DNA from: Methanococcoides seepicolus
GTDB lineage: Archaea > Halobacteriota > Methanosarcinia > Methanosarcinales > Methanosarcinaceae
Assembly: GCF_023684405.1 (NCBI RefSeq)
Contig: NZ_JAGSOI010000007.1
Coordinates: forward strand, 1-64,000
Length of the DNA: 64,000 bases
Direction: 5' to 3'
This document shows positions 17,005 to 24,354 of the stretch, in pieces. The position numbers were made by a program, and so were the translations under genes. The notes under the pieces were generated by a model, which was not told where the DNA came from, searched no databases, and worked only from the letters and a program-made list of their open reading frames with translations. How positions within the stretch are numbered: position 1 is the first letter of the stretch; each line of letters opens with the position of its first letter.

Positions 17005-17823
17005 TAACATTTTTACCAGTAACACCATAAAGTTAGGCATGGTCAATGCCATGATCATCCTATCTTTGAGCTTGTTTCCTTTTGCTACCGGATCATCCAG
17101 TAGCATTTGGATACAGCCTGCAATCAGTACTACATAGATCAGTGCAGCCAGAAAAAGGTAATGATATTTTGTGGCCGCATACAATAAGGGTATCAATGGA
17201 AGTACTACCAGCAGACTACAAACAATTGCTGCACGGCGGATCCCAATCTTCAGGGGCAGCGAATTGATATCACCGGCCACATCCTTGAAATCCTTCATGA
17301 AGGTGAGGGAAAATATCAGTACAAATACATAGGCTGCAACCATTAAGCTATCTGGGGACAGCGGTGAATAAACACTCCAGAGACCAATTGATTCCAGAGC
17401 AAAGCAGACCGCCATATCCAGCATTGCAATACCAGGGATGTCTTTAAATCTGAACATCGGATGCGAATACATTATCCCACCAATAATGATACCTGCCAAG
17501 AGACATAAGAACAAGATAAAGCTTAACTTGAGTGATAATAAAAGCGCTGCAAAAAACAGCAGCGCCATATAAATCCATGCTTTTTTCATGGACATCTGAC
17601 CGGAAGCAATAGCTCCATTTGGTTTACATATTTTGTCAATTTCAAAATCAAAGATGTCATTTAGTATGTCACATCCGCTGTGGATCATCGTTCCTGCCAG
17701 AATTACAAGAATGGCCCTATAATCCCACATGCCCAGTATGGCACAGTTTATTGCCACTACTGAAATATCTACAATACTTCCCTTTAATTTTAGAACTGAT
17801 ATGTATGGATTCTTATAATTTAT
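16993..17823 (-). CDS. UbiA-family prenyltransferase, copy B (apparent ATA start)
   Basis: This keeps both Asp motifs (NDIFDFEIDK and KDFKDVAGD) and differs from copy A at a few percent of residues. Here the alternative TTG start of copy A is TTA, so the only conventional start would be GTG about ten codons further in (MAINCAILG). The ATA at 17821-17823, with GAGGTG five bases before it, is shared with copy A and gives 276 residues including the conserved NYKNPYISVLKLKGS. The membrane topology is about eight helices. The acceptor substrate is unknown. A link to archaeocin immunity or modification is speculation. Confidence 0.7.
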   Translation of the reverse strand: MNYKNPYISVLKLKGSIVDISVVAINCAILGMWDYRAILVILAGTMIHSGCDILNDIFDFEIDKICKPNGAIASGQMSMKKAWIYMALLFFAALLLSLKLSFILFLCLLAGIIIGGIMYSHPMFRFKDIPGIAMLDMAVCFALESIGLWSVYSPLSPDSLMVAAYVFVLIFSLTFMKDFKDVAGDINSLPLKIGIRRAAIVCSLLVVLPLIPLLYAATKYHYLFLAALIYVVLIAGCIQMLLDDPVAKGNKLKDRMIMALTMPNFMVLLVKMLSIF

Positions 17824-17941
17824 TCTAACACCTCAAAATAATGTCAGAACTGAAAGAGATTTAAGATTTTTCCATACTAAATGATAAAAACGAACTATAT
17901 ATTCATATTTATTATATTATAATTAAAAAAACTAAAACTTT

Positions 17942-17985
17942 AACTATATATTTTAGAGACAAAATCAGTTTAAACTAAGAAATGA
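17942..17985 (+). promoter_or_regulatory. Promoter block B
   Basis: TATATATTTT at 17945-17954 is followed by AGAGACAAAATCAGTTTAAACTAAGAAATGAG. The palindrome AGTTTAAACT is perfect, as in block 0. It would start the leader of the archaeocin gene, giving roughly 600 bases of untranslated RNA. Confidence 0.5.
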
Positions 17986-18129
17986 GTTGATCCGAAAAGA
18001 AAAAGGAAGATTTGCAAGGCTTTTCACTTAATTGTCGGTGTGTAAGAAAATCGTATTTTTTCGTCCATATCCCTGCACATTTATCACTCTGGACAAATAG
18101 CCTATTCACATAATTGATTTCATCTATTT

Positions 18130-18567
18130 GTCCAGGGTTGTCCCGATGCCGATAATATGTGGATAGATCGGCATTTGTAATATGATACAACCAATGGCTA
18201 CAGCTCCCGGAAAAATGGTATTTGTATGAGAGGGAAATCTTATGGACTCCAAATTACGATCCACGATTTTATACATAATCAAGAGAGAATTTTAGATTTT
18301 ATTACAATAAGATTGAATTTCGTTATTTTATATACAATTAACATGTAAAGTAACTCGAAATTATGATTAATATAAGTTTTATCTGAAATACGAGTCCATA
18401 TTTACAAATAATTACCACTAAGTATTAATAGAACTTGTACAATGTAAATTATAATGTGGAGTTAAGATAATTGGTAAACAACCAGAACTCCACATTAGCC
18501 CAAAGGCAAGGCTAGTTTGTCATTTACATTATATAAGCATAGCTTTGTCTTTGTAATTAAATTGGAG
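18130..18567 (+). promoter_or_regulatory. Structured 5' leader, copy B
   Basis: Stems are 18146-18152 with 18168-18174 (ATGCCGA/TCGGCAT), enclosed by GGTTGT and ACAACC; 18453-18464 with 18485-18496 (11 pairs); and 18504-18514 with 18540-18550 (AGGCAAGGCTA/TAGCTTTGTCT). In the last stem a C-to-T change relative to copy A keeps pairing as G.U. The gene's GGAGAG (18564-18569) follows 13 bases later. It is the best-preserved copy upstream of the archaeocin gene. Confidence 0.65.
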
Positions 18568-18578
18568 AGATAAAAGAT

Positions 18579-19392
18579 ATGAAAACTAAAGGAATTAGAA
18601 TGGCAGCGCTGTTTATGGCAATGTTGGTTGTGAGTATGTTTGCAGTCACACCTGCTATGGCATGTGCCTAGTGGGACAAGCTGTTTGCAAGCATCTGCGG
18701 ATGGAAATACTTACGGAATGTTTTCAGACATCACAACATTGGATTCTAAGTCAGTTGATATACACGTACAAAATGCTTTGAAATCCAATGATATACAAAA
18801 ATTAGTACAAACATTGAACAAAAAAGGGTACAAGTTAAATCAAGAATATGCTCAGGGATTGAGTACAACTGTAGAAGATACCTATTATGAGGGAGTAGGA
18901 TTACCATTTCTAGGCACAAATAATTCTGATGCCTCCATTATTGCTATAATGAACAATGATAATGAAATTATCAAAATGCAAGCAACGATTGTCCATAGAG
19001 ACAAAGACCAATTCCCAACATCTGTTGACTTATTAACTGTAAACGGAAATAGTATAGAAACTGAAAGTGCTACTGTAGATAGCATATTTGGTACTGGAGC
19101 TAAAGTTTCCATGGCTTCCATAGCTTCCGTAGATTCCACGAGTCCTCTTATTCAGATAGATCAGATAACAACTAGTTCAGCCGAATGCAGCGGATGTAAA
19201 ACGTTATACGGTATTGTATGTGTATATGGATGTGCCATCTCCATGGCCGTATTATGCACAATAGCAGGACTTACAACCGGTGTCGGTGGAATTGCATGTG
19301 TAGTAGTTGCAACTGCTCTATGCGGTTTCATAGATGAGCATGGATGTGATTATGGAGCAGAGGCTGCATGCGTACTCCTAGGTTACTGCTAA
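18579..19392 (+). CDS. Halocin-C8-like archaeocin precursor (one apparent frameshift)
   Basis: ATG 18579, preceded by GGAGAG, encodes a Sec-type signal peptide (MAALFMAMLVVSMFAVTPAMA) and stops at TAG 18669. The rest of the protein is in the +1 frame. Removing the T of that TAG joins MACA to SGTSCLQASADG without a break. The middle (about 170 residues) is acidic and soluble, like the immunity-containing propeptide of halocin C8. The last 69 residues hold ten cysteines spaced 2-7-3-7-13-7-7-7-5; as I recall the mature halocin C8, its spacing is 2-7-3-7-13-7-8-8-5. It ends in a Cys, as does halocin C8. The product is probably a secreted, disulfide-rich antimicrobial peptide. The frameshift may be real inactivation or a sequence error. 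Confidence 0.75.
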
Positions 19393-19404
19393 CATGTAGA
19401 AGAT

Positions 19405-19440
19405 TAGAATGAAAAATCCCTTTTTATTTTTTTATTATTC
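19405..19440 (+). terminator. T-rich terminator after the archaeocin gene
   Basis: CCCTTTTTATTTTTTTATT follows the stop by about 30 bp. No clear hairpin is seen, but pyrimidine-rich T tracts suffice for archaeal termination. Confidence 0.35.
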
Positions 19441-19547
19441 GAACCTCACTAAGGTACCATACATGATAAAAAATCAGTGGATTTGTGCTCACATTGATTG
19501 GTTTATGAATTATATTTTAAACTCAAATTTTAAGGAAGGATTCGTGT

Positions 19548-20246
19548 ATGATAACAACGAAAAATTTTAGATTAATACTCGTGCTGGCTTCCATAGCTAT
19601 AGCCTTATTTGTCTCAGGATGCATGGAGGAAAACTTAAGTGCAGAAGAAATTACATCCCAGATACTGGATAAAAAGAACAGCATTCAAGATTATTCATAT
19701 ACAATGCACATGACCTCCTATATCGAACAAAAAACTGAAGAAATTGAATATAAAACTATGTTCAAAAGGCCAAATATGCTTATAAGTACTGCAACAAAGC
19801 CCGGTAAACAAAATCAAAACATCAGAATTTTAGATGGGGAATTTATGTGGACATACTTTCCAGATACCAACACGGTCACAAAAATCGCAATTTCCAATAT
19901 ACCCGAACATATGAAAAATGACTATGCCAACATTATAGATAAATTTCTGAATGATACAAGCGTAACATTACTTGGTGAGGAAAACATAGATGGAAGAACT
20001 ACTTATCTGTTGGAAACAACTCCAGAAAAAATGGATGGATATTCCGAGTTACCATACAAAACAAAAATCTGGGTAGATCAAGAAACATGGATGCCTCTTA
20101 AGTATGAGATTTATAAGTCCAATGGAAATCTAACAATGAAATTAGAAATTCGAGAACTTAAAGTTAACACAGGAATCCCAGATTCTGAATTTAAATTTGA
20201 AGTTCCAACAAGCGCAAAAATGCTGGTTTTGGGGGAGGAGGAATAA
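19548..20246 (+). CDS. LolA-like secreted lipoprotein
   Basis: A 232-residue protein. A signal peptide ends in the lipobox LFVSGC (Cys 25), so it should be a lipoprotein on the outer face of the membrane. The body has the alternating pattern of LolA/LppX-type half-barrels (DYSYTMHMTSYIEQ, MFKRPNMLISTATKPG, LDGEFMWTYFPDTNTVTK, LPYKTKIWVDQETWMPLKYE), the family of outer-membrane lipoprotein-sorting-like proteins found in many archaea. It follows the archaeocin gene by 155 bp on the same strand. A role in binding lipids or the peptide is possible but unproven. Confidence 0.65.
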   Translation: MITTKNFRLILVLASIAIALFVSGCMEENLSAEEITSQILDKKNSIQDYSYTMHMTSYIEQKTEEIEYKTMFKRPNMLISTATKPGKQNQNIRILDGEFMWTYFPDTNTVTKIAISNIPEHMKNDYANIIDKFLNDTSVTLLGEENIDGRTTYLLETTPEKMDGYSELPYKTKIWVDQETWMPLKYEIYKSNGNLTMKLEIRELKVNTGIPDSEFKFEVPTSAKMLVLGEEE

Positions 20247-20332
20247 ATCTCCTGAATAATTAAGCTTGAAAAAGAATAAGTTCTTAAATTCAATAGATTA
20301 AAAACAAAAAAAAGGCAATAGGAAGGATAAAC

Positions 20333-20509
20333 ATGAATAAATCTCTAATGAAAGAACGATTTTTTCAGTTCATTGCAGCCCTTATTACAGGCACATTACT
20401 AGGATACTTGTCTCATGATTTAATGAATGGAATATTTAATGGATTTCTCATTGGAATTGGGTTCATTACAGGGATGGAGCTCATAAGAAGGGTAAAGAAA
20501 ACCAATTGA
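20333..20509 (+). CDS. Small two-helix membrane protein
   Basis: A 58-residue frame, preceded by GGAAGGA at a good distance, encodes two hydrophobic segments (FFQFIAALITGTLLGYL and GIFNGFLIGIGFITGMELI) with a basic tail (RRVKKTN). Its place between the archaeocin and the thioredoxin-CcdA gene makes it a candidate immunity peptide. That is only a guess from size and location, and I do not recognise a family. Confidence 0.5.
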   Translation: MNKSLMKERFFQFIAALITGTLLGYLSHDLMNGIFNGFLIGIGFITGMELIRRVKKTN

Positions 20510-20767
20510 TTAGATGCATTTATGAATATATCCTGTTAAAATCAAATAATATGACAGTATTTGTATGATATTTAAATTCGCCTCAACTTTATTATTTTTG
20601 TATATATTCGCTGCAAAGAGTGTCGAGACGAACCAACAAACACTCAACCAAGCACTATAATTTAAAAGATAATATTAATAGGAGGTCGCCATTGGAAATT
20701 TTTATCAAGGAACTCCTATGAGCCCAACCATTACAATTGAACAATTCGGATTTTAAAGAGGTTTAAT
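20510..20767 (+). other. Gap with a possible 21-residue peptide behind AGGAGG
   Basis: A strong ribosome site GGAGG (20681-20685) is followed by ATT at 20691, which opens a 21-codon frame ending TAA 20754-20756, 11 bases before the next start. An overlapping TTG at 20692 gives only nine codons. No ATG is available. It may be a leader peptide or the remains of a gene. The rest of the gap is AT-rich without a recognisable feature. Confidence 0.25.
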
Positions 20768-21751
20768 ATGCTGAAATATTTCACTTATTTCTTTTTTATT
20801 TTACTCCTCCTGTCCATCCCCACTTCTGCTGCACAACCATTATACATCGAATATTTCCACCAAACTGGATGCCATGATTGCGAGATAACTGACCCCATTA
20901 TTGATCAAATCGAAAAACAATATGAAAGTATAGAAATTGTAAGAATCGATGTAATAAACACTGAAGGATTCAACCGATGGAACCAATACGGTTTTATAGA
21001 GGTTCCAGCGGTGGTCATAAATAATGAAACTAAAATCCCAAAGGAAGAACTAACTGAAGAAAAACTTAGACTATCAATTGATAGGTATTTTAAGGATAAT
21101 AAGCCTGAAAACCAGTACATAAACAGTGATTTGAATCTTCCGTTTGCTTATTCACTCGGTTTGTTTGCAGGATTCTCCCCTTGTTTAATGGCAATACTTG
21201 GATTTCTTTTAAGTTTTACAGCCGGTACCAGTGAATCTACCCGCAGCGGTATGGAACGAGCAATAGTCTTTGGTGTCGGATTGATGACTTCCTATCTAGC
21301 CATAGGAGTGGGGTTGCTTGTATTCAGGAAGACACTCCCTGACATGGAATTGTTTTCTGTAGTCACAGGAATTATAGTTATTGGAATCGGACTGTACCTG
21401 ATGGGACTTTTCAGCCTGCCGATGTCCCTCGACAAATATTTCCAGAACAAGGCCAGAAAACATGCCGGTACAATTGGAGGATTATTTTTCCTGGGTGTTT
21501 TGTTCTCTCTGGTAAAAGTGCCGTGCACTGTACCTATGCTTCTGGTTTTGCTGAACAAAACAATTACAGAAGGGACAATTGGTGATTTAGCCCTATTGTT
21601 TGCTTTTAGTTTTGGAGTATTGACACCTTTCCTTGGAATTGGGTTGCTTGGAGGTTATACTTTATCCAAACATGTTCGTGAGCACAGGAGATACCTGAAA
21701 TTAATAAGTGGAATATCCCTTGTTTTGTTGGGTTTATGGGTTATGATCTGA
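20768..21751 (+). CDS. Thioredoxin-CcdA (DsbD-like) fusion protein
   Basis: A 327-residue membrane protein. A signal segment (residues 1-22) precedes an extracellular thioredoxin-like domain with the redox motif CHDC near residue 35 and a cis-Pro-like EVPAVVI. From residue about 120 follow six helices of the CcdA/DsbD type, with cysteine-proline motifs GFSPCLMAILGF and VKVPCTVPMLLVLL. The family carries electrons across the membrane to reduce or shuffle disulfides outside. It sits 1.4 kb downstream of a ten-cysteine secreted peptide, which could be its substrate. It could equally serve cytochrome c maturation, which this organism also needs for MmcA. Confidence 0.85.
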   Translation: MLKYFTYFFFILLLLSIPTSAAQPLYIEYFHQTGCHDCEITDPIIDQIEKQYESIEIVRIDVINTEGFNRWNQYGFIEVPAVVINNETKIPKEELTEEKLRLSIDRYFKDNKPENQYINSDLNLPFAYSLGLFAGFSPCLMAILGFLLSFTAGTSESTRSGMERAIVFGVGLMTSYLAIGVGLLVFRKTLPDMELFSVVTGIIVIGIGLYLMGLFSLPMSLDKYFQNKARKHAGTIGGLFFLGVLFSLVKVPCTVPMLLVLLNKTITEGTIGDLALLFAFSFGVLTPFLGIGLLGGYTLSKHVREHRRYLKLISGISLVLLGLWVMI

Positions 21752-21838
21752 GGTGAAGAAAGGAATCACCATATAATATAAAACATTATAAAAAGCACTG
21801 AAATGTTATGACTATGATGGGATTATAGGGGGTTAATT

Positions 21839-22387
21839 TTGATAGAAATCATCTTGATATTGGGAATTGTGTTCTTTGCTTTCATGACTGTTTACAATGC
21901 GATTGCATACAGAAAAAATAAAACAAGTCTCTTACCAACAATATTCAGTTTTTTGCTGACCTTGATAACGCTACTTTTATTCCTAGAGCAATCTCTCCTG
22001 TGTATAACCATACTCATGTTAGCTGTATTCCTACTTTCAGTAGTAAAATACCCGATGATCTCAAAAATCCAGGAGAAAAGATTCTTAAAGGAATTGGAGA
22101 AAACCGATCTCAACGAACCTCTTAAAGTAATGGATTTTGTTGTTGGGATGAAAGGTTGGGGAAAAATCGCCGTTAAATATGGAGCAAGAAAGACAGCACT
22201 CATCTATTCAGTAAGCTTTTCGACCATTATAGGTCTCGGACTTCTATCCATGAATGTGCTAATTCCTGATTATGAAAAGAGTAAATATTTCGTGCTGCAA
22301 ATGACCCTGATTTTTACAGTACTCTTTTATTTTCAGATGCACAAGACATTAAAAAAATATATTTATAGCATGATAAGGACTGACTAA
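21839..22387 (+). CDS. Unknown 182-residue membrane protein
   Basis: Four to five hydrophobic segments (EIILILGIVFFAFMTVY, LPTIFSFLLTLITLLLFL, LCITILMLAVFLLSVVKYP, and two near the C-terminus) with a basic central loop. It lies between the thioredoxin-CcdA gene and the intact K+ channel triplet. The GGGGGTT before the TTG at 21839 gives a plausible ribosome site. I do not recognise the family. An immunity or export role for the nearby archaeocin is possible by position only. Confidence 0.5.
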   Translation: MIEIILILGIVFFAFMTVYNAIAYRKNKTSLLPTIFSFLLTLITLLLFLEQSLLCITILMLAVFLLSVVKYPMISKIQEKRFLKELEKTDLNEPLKVMDFVVGMKGWGKIAVKYGARKTALIYSVSFSTIIGLGLLSMNVLIPDYEKSKYFVLQMTLIFTVLFYFQMHKTLKKYIYSMIRTD

Positions 22388-22441
22388 AAACAGACTGCAA
22401 ACTAGAGACATATGTAAAATTAAAAATAAGGGGAGGATAAA

Positions 22442-22732
22442 GTGAACAAAATAAAATCAGAATGGACAGTCGCTGGACTTATGTTACTATTTGCAATAAT
22501 TGTATTCACATATCATATCGGCCAATTATTGTGGGGAATAATTGCAATAGCCATTCTTTTCTGGATATTCATGTTATGTGACTGTCTCCAAAGGAACACA
22601 GAGGATTTTCCCCGCACAGGAGAGCATGAGAAATTGATCTGGTCGGTTGCTTTGATCTTCCTAAATTTGATAGGTGCAGTAATGTATTACTTCCTGGTCA
22701 GGATGCAGGATAACAGGGACATCTTACAATGA
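22442..22732 (+). CDS. PLDc_N-domain small membrane protein, copy 2
   Basis: A 96-residue protein starting at GTG 22442, preceded by GGGGAGG. It has the same two helices and the TEDFPRTGEHEKLIWSV loop as copy 1, with about 80% identity. It overlaps the next gene by four bases. This copy keeps the N-terminus lost at 14885. Promoter block D is not conserved in front of it, so the two triplets are probably expressed under different conditions. Confidence 0.65.
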   Translation: MNKIKSEWTVAGLMLLFAIIVFTYHIGQLLWGIIAIAILFWIFMLCDCLQRNTEDFPRTGEHEKLIWSVALIFLNLIGAVMYYFLVRMQDNRDILQ

Positions 22733-23100
22733 AAGCAAAAGTCGAAACACTATTAGGTATCATTGGAGGTTCCTTAGGAGTCCTTGCGTCAGTTATCATT
22801 TTATCTGTAGCCCTGATTTCGATATGGCCAGGCGGAGGTTCCATGATATATGGCAGTCCTGTAATTATTGGAGATGCTGGAACTTCACTGATAATGATTG
22901 TTTGGGGGATGTTATCATTAGTAGTGGGTTTGGTGGGAATTGCCGGAGGAATTATTGCTAAAACAGACATGAGTAAAGGCGGTAAATTAATGCTGGTATC
23001 CGGTATAATTGGATTTTTTTTATATTTCTCCATATGGTGGATTATCCCCGGGGTATTGCTTATATCCGGCGGAATAATGGCAATGCGGAGCAGTGAATAA
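22729..23100 (+). CDS. DUF4064-like membrane protein, copy 2
   Basis: A 123-residue protein with four helices, glycine-rich, keeping the GLVGIAGGIIAKTDMSKGGKLM loop and SGGIMAMRSSE end. It overlaps the PLDc_N gene by four bases, and the channel gene follows after 34 bp. Function unknown. Confidence 0.6.
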   Translation: MKAKVETLLGIIGGSLGVLASVIILSVALISIWPGGGSMIYGSPVIIGDAGTSLIMIVWGMLSLVVGLVGIAGGIIAKTDMSKGGKLMLVSGIIGFFLYFSIWWIIPGVLLISGGIMAMRSSE

Positions 23101-23134
23101 ACGATGTAAGAAATAATTCGTGGAGTTTGATCAA

Positions 23135-23482
23135 ATGCACAGCAGTCCCTTTACGCGAGTATTACATGAAAGTTTCCGAAAAATAGTTTTATTCATATTT
23201 GCTCTTCTGAGTTTAACAATAATATCAGGCGTTCTGATGTACTTTATTGAAGGAAAAACTGGCGGGTTTGCCAACATACCAAATAGTATTTACTGGGCCA
23301 TAACAACGCTCACAACTATAGGATATGGGGATATAGTTCCGCAAACAGGCATTGGAAGAGCAGTTAATTCAATCATTACACTACTCGGATTAAGTATCAT
23401 AATCGTACCGATTGTTATTGTAATTGCCGAAATTTACAACTCACTCTATAAAGCGATCTCAGGGGGAGCCGAGGAAAAATGA
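23135..23482 (+). CDS. Two-helix potassium channel, copy 2 (intact)
   Basis: A 115-residue protein (or 120 from GTG 23120). Helix 1 is KIVLFIFALLSLTIISGVLMYF. The pore loop carries TTLTTIGYGDIVPQ with the GYGD selectivity filter, and helix 2 is SIITLLGLSIIIVPIVIVIAEIY. It has no voltage sensor and no RCK domain. Such channels tune membrane potential and K+ leak. Next to an archaeocin it could offset pore damage, but that is speculative. The copy at 15536 is broken by one nonsense codon. Confidence 0.8.
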   Translation: MHSSPFTRVLHESFRKIVLFIFALLSLTIISGVLMYFIEGKTGGFANIPNSIYWAITTLTTIGYGDIVPQTGIGRAVNSIITLLGLSIIIVPIVIVIAEIYNSLYKAISGGAEEK

Positions 23483-23553
23483 ATCGAGAAAAAGAAATAA
23501 GAACAGCTATAGTTTCATTAGCTGCACTTTCTTTGCCGATATATGCAATTTAA
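23479..23553 (+). pseudogene. Remnant 24-residue frame after the channel
   Basis: It starts ATGAATCGAGAAAAA, overlapping the channel stop by four bases exactly as the 115-residue gene does at 15880. It diverges after five codons and ends at TAA after a short hydrophobic run (IVSLAALSLPIYAI). It marks the right end of the duplicated block. Confidence 0.4.
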
Positions 23554-23686
23554 GTTCTTTTTGAGGCTAGCTATTGACTATGAAAAGGAGTGAATCTATC
23601 AATACACTCCTTTTGAAACTGGATATATCACAGGATCAAACCCAAAAGCTAATAATCCTACATTGCCTATGCGGATTGGTGATTAT

Positions 23687-24244
23687 ATGAAAATACTTGG
23701 GATATCAGGAAGTCCAAAACAAGACGGTAACAATGAGACTATCATAAGAAACGTACTGGAAGTCGCAAAAAGCAAGGGTTTTGAGACTGACAGCATCATG
23801 ATCTCACAAAAGAAGATAGCACCTTGTATTGCATGTGGAACATGTGCAAGAGGGGAAAAATGTCCTATCAATGATGATATGCAGGAACTATATGGCAAAC
23901 TTGCAGAAGCTGATGCGATCGTATTTTCAACTCCGGTGTATTTCGGTGGCATGACAGCACAACTCAAAGCATTGTTCGACAGAAGCGTACTGCTCAGAAG
24001 GCAGGGATCCCAGCTTCGTGGCAAGTTCGGTGCAGTAATGGCAGTCGGAGGCTCCAGGAACGGAGGTCAGGAAAAGACCATACAGAACGTCCACGACTGC
24101 ATGATGGTGCACGGAATGATACTGGTAGGAGACGGCGCACACTTTGGCGGAATTGCACAAAAACCTGTGGATGATGACGAGATTGGCATGAAGACCGTAA
24201 TTGACACCATCGAGAACCTTTGTGCGACCCTCAAAAAAGAATAA
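23687..24244 (+). CDS. Archaeal iron-sulfur flavoprotein (ISF) / NADPH-dependent FMN reductase family
   Basis: A 185-residue flavodoxin-fold protein. It has KILGISGSPKQDGNN (FMN phosphate loop), then CIACGTCARGEKC, the compact C-x2-C-x2-C-x5-C cluster motif of methanogen ISF proteins, and TPVYFGGMTAQLKALFDR. ISF passes electrons between ferredoxin and acceptors such as oxygen or peroxide-derived species. I chose ATG 23687 (KILGIS) because flavodoxin folds begin there; an upstream ATG adds seven unlikely residues. It is a single gene with divergent-looking AT-rich DNA on both sides. Confidence 0.85.
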   Translation: MKILGISGSPKQDGNNETIIRNVLEVAKSKGFETDSIMISQKKIAPCIACGTCARGEKCPINDDMQELYGKLAEADAIVFSTPVYFGGMTAQLKALFDRSVLLRRQGSQLRGKFGAVMAVGGSRNGGQEKTIQNVHDCMMVHGMILVGDGAHFGGIAQKPVDDDEIGMKTVIDTIENLCATLKKE

Positions 24245-24354
24245 CGTATTAATTATTTATAAAATATCAGCATGCAGAGGATGAGCAATGTTGCACATCC
24301 TTTGCGCCCTATAGAATTAATATCGAATATATTATGTGAAGTTCGTGGACCATC

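Noticed and set aside
17975-18190. Minus-strand 71-codon frame within leader copy B
   Set aside because: It is not open in the same form in copies 0 and A, has no ribosome site, and overlaps the conserved stems.
18666-18672. Programmed +1 frameshift at GCC TAG
   Set aside because: The Ala tRNA would have to slip from GCC onto CCT, which pairs poorly, and no stimulatory Shine-Dalgarno-like site lies close upstream. Mutation or sequence error is simpler.
18669-18725. Reading the TAG in the archaeocin gene as pyrrolysine
   Set aside because: The readthrough frame gives a short peptide ending at TAA after about two dozen codons (to FRHHNIGF) and leaves the coherent ten-cysteine domain in another frame.
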